DNA of 64,000 bases from Ricinus communis (taxonomy: Eukaryota; Streptophyta; Magnoliopsida; Malpighiales; Euphorbiaceae): contig NC_063259.1 of NCBI RefSeq assembly GCF_019578655.1, positions 27,701,277 through 27,765,276 on the forward strand, written 5' to 3'. Within the stretch, counting starts at the first letter, position 1. Every line of letters starts with the position of its first letter. Below the pieces are notes generated by a model that had not been told where the DNA came from, ran no database searches, and was given only the letters and a program-made list of their open reading frames with translations. The translations under genes and the position numbers were made by a program. Shown in pieces: positions 1 through 12,077 of the stretch.

Positions 1-3000
1 AACAAAGCCACTACTAGCACCTCGACACAACCGCAACAGACCCAAGGACACCCGTCTAGCACTGCAAAGAAGGCTGGGTTGTCGAACATAACTCCGGAAC
101 AATGGCAAAAAATTCTTGATCTTCTCAATCTATCGACACCCAAGGATCGACTCTCTGGTGAGTATTCTTAGATTTTTGATACGGGGGCAATGCACTATGT
201 AACAGGGAGATTAGATTGGATGATCTATGTGCGGAAAATTAGCTGCTGCCCTATAAGCTTGCCAGATGGTAGTAGTTCACAAGCTACTCATGAAGGGAGT
301 GTGGTGTTGCCAGGGATTCTCAAAATTGACAATGTGTTGTTTGTTCCCAAATTTGATTGTAATCTAATTTCTGTTACACAATTGCTGGATCAAAAGAATT
401 GTACTGTTCAAATAACTAACACATTGTGTGTTATACAGGACCGAACCTCGAGGCGGTTGATTGGAGTAGGTGAACGCGAAGATGGACTTTTCTTTTTTCG
501 GGGTGTGCCTCAAGCTCGGACTCTAGCTCTTTGTTGTGGAAGCTCAATGGAGTTGTGGCACCAGTGGTTGGGACATCCGTCAGAGACTGTGCTTAAAAAG
601 GTTCCTAATGTGAGTCTACTTAGTAGGTTGAATAAAGATGGTTGTGATGTCTGTTATCGTGCAAAACAGCCTAGAAAGAGTTTTTCAATTAGTAACAGTA
701 GAGCTGGTAGACTTTTTGAACTCGTACATTGTGATTTGCGGGGACCATATAGAACTCCGTCCACTTATGGGGCATATTATTTTTTTACTATTGTTGATGA
801 CTGTTCGAGAGCAGTTTGGGTTTATTTGTTGTTTAATAAATTAGAAGTTGAATTATCATTTATGAATTTTGTGGCCTTGGTAGAACGACAGTTTGATCGG
901 AAAATCAAACGAGTTCGTAATGATAATGGAACCGAGTTTAACTGTCTGAAAAATTACTTTGTTAAGAATGGCATGATTTTTGAGACGTCATGTGTGGGTA
1001 CCCCACAACAGAATGGCCGGGTAAACATATCTTGAGTGTAGCACGCGCTTTACGTTTCCAGGGACACTTGCCGATGAAATTTTGGGGGGAATGTGTGATG
1101 GCGGCATGTCATTTAATTAATCATACGCCTTCCAGTGCATTGGATTTTAAAACTCCTTATGAATGTTTGTTTGGAAAGAAAGCTGATTTAAGTGCAATGC
1201 AAATGATGAGATGCTTGTGTTATGCTCATAACCAAAAATCGAAAAGGGAGAAATTTGAGAGTAGGAGTCGTAGATGCATCTTTCTAGGTTATCTGTTTGC
1301 TAAAAAGAGATGGTTGTTGTATGATTTAGAAAAAAAAGAGTTACTTATTTCACGTGATGTTGATTTCTATGAACATGTCTTTCCTTTGGCTGGGAGCAAT
1401 GTGGACTAGGATTCTTATACTGTAGGAAGTGATGCGAGCCTGCAATGTGATGAGCTTGATGAAGCAGTGGACTGTGAGGATAACGTGAGTATTGGTAGGG
1501 CAGTTCATGATGACCCTGCTGGCAGTAGTGCGGAGATGGGAACAGCAGGAGAGGGTGTAACGGGAGGCAACGCAGATGAGGTTAGTGTACTAGCGGATTC
1601 TGGCAATGACAGTACTGGTCTTGAGACGGTGGCGGTATGTACAAATGAATTTAGTATAGAGGCGGATATGGGAAAAGGGAAGCGAGTTAAGATTCTAAAT
1701 TCTCGCTACCAAGGTTTCGTTACACATATAATTGTGAAAAAGAAAAGTCCGTCTGAACGATCGCTCCCTTCGTCGACTACCACAGGTACTCCTTATCCTA
1801 TTTCGTATTATGTATCTTGTGAACGATTTTCAAATAATTACAAAAAAATTGTAGCAGCTATGAGTGCAGGCACACCACCTAAAACATTTAGAGAAGCAGT
1901 GAAACATGAAGGTTGGAGACAAGCTATGGCAGAGGAAATTAGAGTATTAGAAGATAAAGAAATATGGGTGCTGCAAGAGTTACCTCCTGGGAAGAAAGCT
2001 CTAGGTAGTCAATGGATATATACGGAAAAACGAGATGTAGACGGAAATTTAGTAAGATTAAAGGCAAGGCTTGTGGTTTTTGAAAACCATCAGGTAGAGG
2101 GTATTGACTATACCTAGACTTTTGCCCCCGTGGCCAAAGTGGTCACTGTACAGACATTTCTGGTAGTTGCAGTAATCAAGAATTGGGAAGTACATCAGAT
2201 CGATGTTCATAACGCCTTTCTACACAGTGATCTGAAAGAGGAAGTTTACACAAGGATACTTCCGGGATTTGAAAAAAGTGACAACAAGAATGTGGTGTGT
2301 AGAATGAAGAAGTCATTGTATGGATTAAAACAGGCGCCTAGATGTTGGTTTGCTAAACTAGCATTGGCTCTAAAGAGTTATGGCTTTAAACAGTCTTATT
2401 CAGATTACTCTTTGTTTACAATGACTAAGGGTAAAATCCAGATCAATGTTCTTGTGTATGTGGATGATATGATAATTGCAGGAAATGATAAAGTGGCATT
2501 AGCAGTGTTCAAGGATTATCTTGGAAAGTGCTTTAAAATGAAGGATTTGGGACCTTTGAGATATTTTATGGGGTTGGAGGTAGCACGAAATAAGGAAGGT
2601 ATTTTCATATGTCAACGGAAGTATGCATTGGATATTATATCTGAGTCGGGTCTGTTGGGGTCAAAGCCAGCAGAATTTCCTATGGAATCTAATCACAGAT
2701 TATCTTTAGCCAGTGGGAAACTACTCGGAAATGCAGAGCAATACAGGCGGTTGGTGGGTCGACTTATTTATCTCGGCGTGACTAGGCCGGATTTAGCGTG
2801 ACACATTTCTCGGTTCGCAGGATCCACGGGAAGAACATTGCGAAGCTGCTTTGAGAGTTGTCCGTTATTTGAATAAGAACCCGGGGCAAGGTGTGTTACT
2901 AAGGGCAGATAGTAAGCTGAGCTTGGAAGGATAGTGTGACTCTGATTGGGCTAGTTGCCCGGTGTCCCGCAGATCGCTAAGTGGATGGTTTGTGTTGCTC

Positions 3001-3409
3001 GGTCATTCACCAATCTCCTGGAAAACCAAGAAGCAGCATATTGTGTCTCGATCATCGGCAGAGGTGGAATATCGTTCAATGGCGTATATTATGTATGAAT
3101 TAAAATGGTTAAAGCAACTGCTAGAAGATTTAGGAGTGCAGCATAAAAAGGGAATGAGACTCTATTGTGACAGTCAGTCGGCTTTGTATATTGCTCACAA
3201 TCCAGTTTTTCATGAGCGCACTAAACACATAGAAGTCGATTGCCACTTTGTTAGAGATGCAATTTTAGAGGGCTTGATTGATCCATCGTATGTTTCTACG
3301 AAGGTTCAGTTAGCGGACATATTCACGAAAGCCTTGGGAAAGTCACAGTTTGAATTTTTGTTGGCTAAGTTAGGCGTCTGAGATTTGCACGCTCCAACTT
3401 GAGGGGGAG
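1..3409 (+). mobile_element. Decayed Ty1/copia retrotransposon, internal region (5' end outside window)
   Basis: Pol domains are in copia order: end of the gag linker (1-168), aspartic protease with DTGA (178-189), integrase (about 540-1400), reverse transcriptase with YVDD (2457-2468), and RNase H (about 2940-3380) with the usual SSAEVEYRSMA motif. Integrase before reverse transcriptase defines copia rather than gypsy. The polyprotein is broken many times. There are in-frame stops at 169-171, 1407-1409, 2115-2117, 2799-2801 and 2932-2934. A frameshift near 1020 follows the GTPQQNGRV motif, where a few integrase codons are missing. A second shift lies near 2805-2825. No autonomous function is possible. 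The 5' LTR and primer binding site lie before position 1. The lineage cannot be fixed from this fragment alone. Confidence 0.93.
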
Positions 3410-3546
3410 TGTTACGAGATACATACTGTACTGTGTATAGTTATACTATTTGATATGTATATGGTGTAGTAGGGTAGAAGTGTGGTAATATATATTTGTT
3501 GTTTTGGTTTCATTGGGGGTGAGGGGAAATAGAATTCTTCTCAACA
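3410..3546 (+). repeat. 3' LTR of the copia element (short, end tentative)
   Basis: A purine-rich tract at 3398-3409 (CTTGAGGGGGAG) directly precedes TGTTACGAGATAC, which is the expected polypurine tract plus LTR start. I place the end at CTCAACA (3540-3546), which gives a TGTTA...CAACA pair and a 137-bp LTR. That is short but within the copia range. The right end is an inference, because the 5' LTR and the 5' target duplication are outside the window. Confidence 0.55.
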
Positions 3547-3821
3547 GTTTGTCATTCTCTTCCTTTTCTTATTTGTTTCTTCTCCAACTATGATTTTCCT
3601 TTAGCATTTAGTTCAGTTCCATTTTGGCCGAATTCCCTGAAATATTTCATTTTGGATCAAAATTTAGAATGAAAATTAAGGATGCTATTTCATTCTGTGC
3701 AAGTGTTTTATTGAAACATATTACTGTAAAAATTTTTTTTTAATGAAATAAGCCCTGTCGAAAGTATATTATTGTAACGAAAACATCCAAAACAGCAACT
3801 GACAGAAACTATATTGTAAGC
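3547..3821. other. AT-rich spacer between copia LTR and beta-glucosidase pseudogene
   Basis: Nothing coding is recognisable here. The sequence is T-rich then A-rich and may contain remnants of the beta-glucosidase promoter and signal-peptide exon. Confidence 0.5.
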
Positions 3822-4164
3822 TTGGTTAAGGATGGAAAAACTTCCCCTCTGTTGACGGTAGCGACTGCGTGGAAAGCGGCAAGAGTATTACCAGAGAAGG
3901 TAGTAGAATCGCAAATTCTATTGAATTTTGAAAATGAGCCAAACAACATTAAGAGATCAGATTTTCCTATTGATTTCTTGTTTGGAGCTTCTACTTCTGC
4001 CTTACAGGTTTTTTTTTGTATATTAAACTTCGTCGGCTAATTAACCAATTTGTACAAAGAGCAAATATTTATATATATGTTTCTTTTTTCTTTTTTCTTT
4101 TTTCTTGTGGGCATAGACTGAAGGATCGATGAAAAGTGAAAGAAGAGGACTAAGCATTTGGGAC

Positions 4165-5586
4165 TAGGGCTGAGCACGGATCGGTCCAATTCAGTAATCT
4201 ATAAATCACTAGTACCATACCAAATCTCGGTTGTTTTAAAATTGAAGGTACCAAAACCGTACCAAACATAAAAGAATCTGTACCATATTGTACCAATTTT
4301 TACGGTTAAATACAGTTCGGTTCGGTGCTATTTTTGGTTCTAAAAATTTTAAAAAATACAACTTTAATCTCATCTTTAATCAAATAAATTTAGAGAAAAT
4401 ATGATTACCAACCTAAAAAAAATAGCATGAAAATCTGAATTAGAATTGCAATCACATTCTTGAATAACCTGTTTTGCAATTTAGTCACTTGCAAGTATAA
4501 TAATTCATTCAATATTCAAATACAAACTATTAAAATATATGTTACTGATAGCATAAAAATATTTTACAGATGACAATCACTAAAACCAAATATTTTTCAT
4601 AGTTACAGCCACCAATCTACCCATCAAAAATAAAAATAAAAAAGTAAAAAAGAAAAGAAAAATACTCTGGACTAAGTAACGACGACACAGTTATGGGAAG
4701 AGATAGCGCTAAAGAGGAAGACGTCTACGTGAGCCAATTATGCGTGGCGCTAAAGAGAAAGACATCTAGGCGAGCCAATTTCTTCCTTCTTCCTTTTGAT
4801 TTTCTGTCTAGAAATTTGCCTTAGGGATTTTGTCTTTCTGAATTGAAAATTGAGAGGTGTGGTGATGTGTTCTAAAGAGGAAGATGTTTACGTGAGCGAA
4901 TTTCTTCCTTCTTCCTTTTGATTTTCTGTCCAAAAATTTGCCTTAGGGATTTTGTCTTTATGAATTGCAAAATGGGAGGTGCGGCGGTGTGTTCTAAAGA
5001 TGACGACGGTGTGTTCAAATTGTTAGGTGTAGGCTTGTAGCATGTAGTAAGAAAAGGTATTAGGGTTAAGTTAGTAGATAGAAAATTATAAATTTAGTAT
5101 TAGAGTAATGTATACTAATATTAGTATACTATATGATATATTAATATATAACTTATTTTTTTATAGAGTATAAAATACATTATAATATTATAGTTATTTT
5201 TAATATGTAGTTTCTTTTCTTATTTCGATAATAATTGCTTGAATGATATAAAATGATAAATATTAAATAATTTTTTTATAGAGTATAAAATAATTTGTAA
5301 TATTATAGTTATTTTTAATAGATATTATTTATATAATATAAATAATTATTAATAAATATATGTAAAAATTCGGTTCTACGGTTTGGTCCGGATCAGTACA
5401 AGACGGATCGATTCTAATACGGTTATGGTACACTTTTTACTAAAGAACCAGTACCATATCGTAATAGAAAAAAAATTCGAATCAGTTCAATTCGGTTATA
5501 AAAAATTTCGGTTATTTAAGTTCTGGTATTTATCGGTACGGTTATTCGGTTTGGACGGGAATCACTGAAATCCATGCTCAGCCCTA
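4165..5586. mobile_element. Non-autonomous hAT-type DNA transposon with 8-bp TSD
   Basis: The 12-bp terminal inverted repeat TAGGGCTGAGCA opens the element, and its exact reverse complement TGCTCAGCCCTA closes it. It is flanked by perfect 8-bp direct repeats TTTGGGAC at 4157-4164 and 5587-5594. A TAGGG-type terminus plus an 8-bp duplication is diagnostic of the hAT superfamily. The subterminal parts are rich in CGGTTC/GTACCA motifs in both orientations, as expected for transposase-binding repeats. There is no transposase-like reading frame in the 1,422 bp, so the element is non-autonomous. Removing it and one target copy restores the normal SIWDTYVEKHHG reading of the beta-glucosidase exon, which proves the insertion. 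Confidence 0.95.
4709..5020. repeat. 122-bp tandem repeat inside the hAT element
   Basis: The motif CTAAAGAG followed by a CTTCCTTCTTCCTTTTGATTT block recurs with starts at 4750, 4872 and 4994, giving a period of exactly 122 bp. A truncated extra unit starts at 4709. The two full units are nearly identical, so the amplification is recent relative to the rest of the element. Confidence 0.85.
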
Positions 5587-8097
5587 TTTGGGACACCTAT
5601 GTAGAAAAACACCATGGTTTTTCTCACCTTAATTTTTTATTATCTTTCTCCAAAATAATTTAACTCCTTTTTTCTCTTGAAAAAATAAATAACTAATTAA
5701 TAAATCTTGACACTAATAGTTTTTTTATTTATTAATTAGCTCCAAATAGAGTTTTAAGTTATTCACGATTTTATAAATATTTTTTTTCATTAATTATTTT
5801 TTTTTTAAATAGCTAAAGTGATTGATGGAAGCAACATGAATACAATGATTGATTCTTATGAACGTTACGAGGTGCGTAAAATACTCAGTATTTATCACTT
5901 CCATATGAAAAGAAAATGATACCAGATTTCTAATTCAAATATCTCTATAGGAAGATTTGAAGCATCTAAAGGACCTCGGGGTGGATGCTTATAGATTTTC
6001 CATTCCCTAGACCAGGATTTTTCCTGGTATGTTCTTGGTATTAATTACTGTTTTCTTCTGATTATGTTTTTATTAAGAAATTTGAGCAAGTTTCTTTTGT
6101 TGGTTAAATAATATGTAGATGGATCCTTGAGTGGTGGGATGAACCAAAAGGGAATCAATCACTACAACAAGATGATTGATATATTGATGGAATATGTACA
6201 AGCTTATATATCTCACATATGATATTGCATTTCTAACATTGCATGATATTTTATTTACATTTTTAGTAAATCTTTAAATTAGGTATTAAACGTTTAATGA
6301 CTCTGAATCACTTCGACTTTCCTCAAGCTTTAGAGGATAAATATGTCGGCTTCTTGAGCAGTTCTATTGTGTAAGTAGAAAATAAGAGGATGATGTAGGG
6401 CTGTGAACACGTTAGTTCTATTTTCTTTAACAAAAACATAATGAATTGGATGGTCTTTTAGTTGTTGTCTGCTTTTCCTTTCCCCCTTTCCAGGGATGAT
6501 CTCAAGGATTACAGTGAATTTTGTTTTAAGACATTCGGAGACAGAGTAAAAAGTTGGATTACAATAAACGAGCCACTAATAACAGCAAAGCTTGGGTATG
6601 ACCTAGGAAGTGCCCCGCCAGGCAGGTGTTCAGAAAGAGAAGAATGTGCAGCTGGTGAATCGTCCACGGAGCCTTACATTGTGATCCATAATCTTCTGCT
6701 CGCCCATGCTACTGTTGCCAGGCTTTATAAGCAGAAATATCAAGTGAGCAATGTTTTCTTTCCTTGTTTTTGGTTCATTAAGAGGCCCAAGGAGATATGA
6801 TATACAACAGACGTAATGTTCTTATTTGTAAATCTCTCAGCATAAGGTGATTATTTTCTACTAATGTTGGTGAAAGGGCAGTGGAGAACAAACATGGAGT
6901 TCTTATATCTTACACGATTTTTGAATAACATTACCATTAACTGGCACAAGGCGCACCCTCAATCTGCAGGCAGAACAAGGGAGAGAAATTGGATTTCTCT
7001 TACAGGACAACATTATGAACCGTATTCAAACTCACTGGACGATATTGCTGCACAAGAAAGAGTCATGGACTTTGAGTTGGGATGGTTTGTGCATTCACTT
7101 ATTGCATACTTATGTTAATCTTCTTCTTTCTTTTTCTCCCTCAAAATATTTTTGCTTGTTATATACATATACATATATAGGTATTTGGAGCCATTGGTAT
7201 ATGGTGATTATCCTAGCATCACGAGAGAATTGGTGAAGGACAGGCTCCCAACTTTCACTGAGCAAGAAAAAGTGTTAGTGAAGGGCTCCTTCGATTTTAT
7301 TGGCATAAACTACTATACATCAAATTATGCCAAAAGCATTTCAATAGATCAAAATGCTACAGCTTGCAGATATACTCACGACCAATTTGTAAATGCCACA
7401 TGTTAAACCTAATTTCTTTAACGTGTCTCCTCCTCCTTTTCAATTCCTCTCCCTCTATAGGCTATAGCCATTAAATGATATTCTTCATGTTTTGTGGCTC
7501 CACTGGAGGATAAAGATGGAGTTCTGATTGGTCCAAAGGTAAGAAACATATACATATATCATGCCTAATAGCAGTTTTGTTTCATTTCCATTACAATGTT
7601 CATTCATAGATAGCTATGTATATATCTTAAAAACTTTTTGTCATGTATGTATAGGCTGAAGGGAACACAAACATATATATCTACCAGAAAGGGCTTCAGA
7701 AACTACTGGAGTTCATCAAGCAGAAATACCAAAGCCCTAAAATCTACATCACCGAGAATGGTTGCTGCTTAGATTTTAGTACACTCCTTTTAGTTAGTTC
7801 CTATCATGTTTTAAAAAATTTATAGCACCAGTAACCTGCCATGGTCGCATTGCCTGCAGGGGTTCCCGAAAAACGAGACGATAATCGTGGCTTTATTGAA
7901 GCACTGGATGATCAACATCGAATCGAGTATATTCAGCAGCATTTGTACAGGATCCGCGAAGCAATTAAGTAAATAATTAGAACATGCTTGGCGTATTAAC
8001 CGCATTGTAATATTTTAGATTTCATAATAAAAAGATGGTGGCTAAATGAAATGAAAACTGTCTAATGCATTTGCATTTTGTTTTTTGTTTCACTTGA

Positions 8098-8265
<168 letters not shown>

Positions 8266-8330
8266 TAGCGCATTCCCAAAACTTCTACATTGTGGTATCA
8301 TGATTTCTGGCAAGGTGATAGAAGACAGAG

Positions 8331-8740
8331 CACGATAATGCAGACAAGGACACAACGAACATCGATGCATATGTGTGTGCGTGTTCTAATACCCTCTGTA
8401 TTCCTGCTAAATCTAATGGGTGCACAGAAAAAAGGTCCACATGAAATATCCTGTTTTCGACATCATTGCATACGTTTGTTTACATTTATTACTTGATATT
8501 CATTGTACTCAATGTTCCTAGCCTCATCTTTGATTGATATAAATTATGAAACAAGAGACAGTTACTCTCAGAAGTTCAAGAAAAGATATGGCAACACAAT
8601 TTTTGCATTGAGAAGGAGAAAAAGAACTGTACTATGAAGAATTGCTATACAATGATTCATGTACACTCAAAAGCTACAATGGGAATTACAAAATGTCTTT
8701 GCAAATGGTACACAACGATGTGCGTTTTCATTTGAGTTGC
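8331..8740. other. Spacer between beta-glucosidase pseudogene and O-fucosyltransferase gene (tail to tail)
   Basis: This stretch holds the residual 3' flank of the beta-glucosidase and the probable 3' UTR of the minus-strand gene. No further gene is seen. Confidence 0.5.
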
Positions 8741-11215
8741 TCAAAAAATTGGTGTGCTGTGCTTGCACATGCACTCAGGTACTGGGTACGCGATCACGTC
8801 CCGGTCTCTCTTGTTACTTCTTGGCTCTGGCTGGCCTTTAGATTTCCTGTGCAGCATCCTGGCTATGCTCCCAAATTCTGCATCCGAAAGAGAGGATTTT
8901 TCTAAAAACGGAATCATAGATCGCTTGTTAGGCTTTATGCATTTCCAATGACCCACATAGGCGCGGTGACCCTGTCAAGTTCAACAGCGAAGCATCAAGA
9001 ATAAGACAGTTCGCAGATCTTTGAACAACATTTCCATTGAAATGACTTGCACTATTACCTGCATGAGCCGGCCCATGTTTCCCCCATGAGATGGTATAAA
9101 AACATTGCTGCTAAGTGAAACAATGTAGTCAATGGCAGCCATAGCAGAAGATTTCTTGATATATGGTAACAGTTCTCCTTCTCTTGCCAACATATCCTTA
9201 GTCACTAGATTATGAAATTCTGCTACAAGTGGCTGCGCAGTCTGAACACCCCCAAATGGCTCTCCACCTGCAATGTATATTCTGGCGTTGCTCGAGACCC
9301 CTAAAGCCTTTAAAAGCCTGCATTACTACCCCAAAACTCAGAAACGGCTACAATCAAGAGTCTAAAAAATCCTGAACTGAGACATCTAGTGGTATGCTTC
9401 TGGTAATAATTACCTTGCCATTTCAATTGCATTAAGGGGACACAGACCAGCAAGTCTTCGCTCCATGTGGCTCATGTTTAATCTTCCAGTCAGGTATTCA
9501 GTTTGGGAATTCCTAACTTGAGAGATGATTCTGTCATATTCTGCGCCTAAACCAGTGAGACATCCACTTCTGACCCATACATCCTTCTCTAGACGAAGAT
9601 GGAGGGCAATATATGGACCTTCAATCCACATTCTCCTTGCAAGTCTATTCCCAAGTTCTTGAATTGGTGCTGCAAATCTTAAGGCGTGGAAAGCCACCTA
9701 AAACATGCAGAGGAAAGAGTTGGAAAAATTACATGGTCATTTTAGTGAGAGATTTCTAATTATAGCAACCCGAATGTCACCTTGCATCGAAGTTTCTGCA
9801 GATCAGGTGGAAGATTCTTGGAGAGCTTAGAGGCTAGCCCTTTTAGTACAAGAACACCTTCTTCATTCAGCTACATGAATGTTTGAGAAGTGCAAGTATC
9901 AATAATTATTCCCTTTTTACACCTAGCTGCTAGACCATTAACAGGAAAACTAAATCTCAACTAAATTACCTTTCTAGAAAACCTGGCACGAATCCATAAA
10001 GGTGAAACGTCAATAGGAATCTGGTTTTCAATGGATTGTCTGGACATCAAATGAGTAGAGGGAAGGGATGATACAATTCTTACATCAGCTTGTAAGATCC
10101 TCTTGAAATGTTCCACATCAAAAATATCAGAAAATTCGCTGCAATATTATCAGAATAGATAGATTCTTTATACGCTGTCATGCAATTCTCGATCAAAATT
10201 TAATTAGACTATAGTCCATTCTGTTAAGGACAAATTCTTGCGGCTCGGAAGTGCCACATAACCCAATATTTCATTTAGTGTGCCGATGAAACTAAGATCA
10301 ACAACAAGAATTATATTGTTCTTGATGCCAAATACGCTTGCCAGAAATAATGGAGAAACTTTTCAAGAAAAAAGAACATGACCCAAATGCTATTTTAAAT
10401 TAAGTTCATAACTAGAAGTTAATTAATTAAACATGCCACTTATTCAACCATTTAGGAACATAAACAGCGACTAACATTGTTCCAGATCAGCTTTATTATA
10501 CTAAATTGATTAAAAAGAAAATCTTTTACCTATCATCACCCCAGATCAAATTAACCTGCAAAACAGGCACAACCAAGGCAGCTTCAAGAATTCTCGCAAT
10601 AACAACAGCATCAACAATCTGGGTTCTCTGCTGATTCAATCCGCCTGAGGCAACAACTACCAAGAATCTCCTCTTCTCCTTCGAAATTCTAGAAGATGCC
10701 TTTCGATAGTTGATACTAAAGTCCAAACATGGCTTGTACCCTTCGCCATCAGGCTGCTCCCAGAACTCACTCTCCTCTTTTGACACATTCCCAGTAACCC
10801 CTTGAACCGGTAATGGCACCATGACACTCTTTGCTAGACCAGGCTTGTCACCTTTTACATGTGATAACGATCTTGAAGAAAAAGAAGCTAAAAGGCGGTG
10901 CGAAATTGATTTAGAAGGGAAGGAGAGTGAAGATGAAGGAGAGATGAAAGAGTTACATGAGACTGAATCTTGAGAAATGGGAAACAAGCTGAGAATGAAC
11001 ATACCCAATAGCGAAAAAGAAACAAGAAGTGATATAAAGAAGATAGAAAAGGTTCTTGAGGTGGTTGATAGTGAAAAGAACTTATCAATGTGGTTTCTTG
11101 GGCTCTTTTTGGGAGAGAAGAGAAGTGAAGTTAATGGAGAGACAGAGACTAAGGGAAAGACTGGTGATGGAATCAGTGTAAAGAATGGGTTCTTTATGTT
11201 TCTCGCTCTCGCCAT
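8741..11215 (-). CDS. O-fucosyltransferase family protein (plant GT, PF10250 type)
   Basis: Six exons on the minus strand: 11215-10530, 10138-9970, 9870-9781, 9697-9414, 9317-9059 and 8971-8741. They sum to 1,719 nt and encode 572 aa with consensus splice sites throughout. The architecture is a type II membrane protein. A cytosolic N-terminus is followed by a hydrophobic anchor at about residues 56-78 and a Ser-rich stem. The lumenal catalytic region starts at EFWEQPDGEGYKPCLDFS (about 157). Visible family motifs are GGLNQQRTQIVDAVVIAR (GDP-sugar end), HLRLEKD in the middle and SHGGNMGR near the C-terminus. Family members act in the Golgi on cell-wall or glycoprotein substrates; the acceptor of this one is unknown. 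The Met at 11215 is the only one giving a membrane anchor in frame. The gene is head-to-head with the aspartyl aminopeptidase gene. Confidence 0.93.
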
Positions 11216-12077
11216 GAAAGCCTTTTTGCTCGAGTTCTCTTCAACTCGAAAATCTCTCTGTGTTTCTTGATCAGTTTTCCAGAGATGGAGGGAAGATTTC
11301 CGTCATGGATATTGAAAGGGTATTTTGGTAGTAAGCTGAGTTTAATAGGTGACATTGTGAAAGCCGTTACAGGATGGATTTTTAGTCGTTAGATTCGGGT
11401 GCTTTTCCCGCGCAAAATGCTGGTATGTATGTGAATTATCAAATTGCAAGGCTGCAACTTAACTCAGCTGGGGTGGCCTGTGTTAATCGGTTCATCAGTG
11501 ATCATACAATCTGTTTTCAGAGAATCATACATTTTCCTTGATGCGGCAGTAGACACACTCATATGTTAGTTCTTTAGTAAATTTATGGTAGAAACATTTA
11601 ATCTGTCAAACACTTAAAATTAATTTTGCATAAGAATTAAGTACCTCTACAATGTATCATAAAAGCAATTAAGCTTATTAAAAGTTAATTAAATAACCAA
11701 AGCTTAAAAGCAGAGTAAACTTAATAAGAGAGTGAGTGGAAGTAACTCTTGTCCTTGTTAATTACTAGTTTTCAAAAGGATTGGAGCTTTTACTGGAATT
11801 TTTAATTAGCTCAAATCAGGCAAACATTATATTATTATTATTTTCTCCATATGTACGGTTAAAATTGGATGGGCCTAAGGCCCAAAGATTTTAATTATTT
11901 TAAGCTTATAGCATTATTCTCCCAAGTGAATCTTACGCAATAGTCATGAAAAGGAAAAGACCCAGGCCCCCCAGCCACCTACATATACGCACACGCGCTA
12001 GCTGGTAAGTGTAACTACTCCTACCACCTCCTTCACTTGCACAGACTCTGAAACTAAATTCAAAGAGGTCAGCAGAA
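11216..12077. promoter_or_regulatory. Shared divergent promoter region (O-fucosyltransferase / aspartyl aminopeptidase)
   Basis: The 862 bp lie between two divergent start codons. A perfect 15-bp palindrome, TGGGCCTAAGGCCCA (11870-11884), consists of two inverted site II (TGGGCY) boxes. Site II boxes are known TCP-factor targets in promoters of housekeeping and ribosome/mitochondrial genes. The palindrome is closer to the aminopeptidase start (about 190 bp), so it probably serves that gene. The remainder is AT-rich. Confidence 0.6.
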
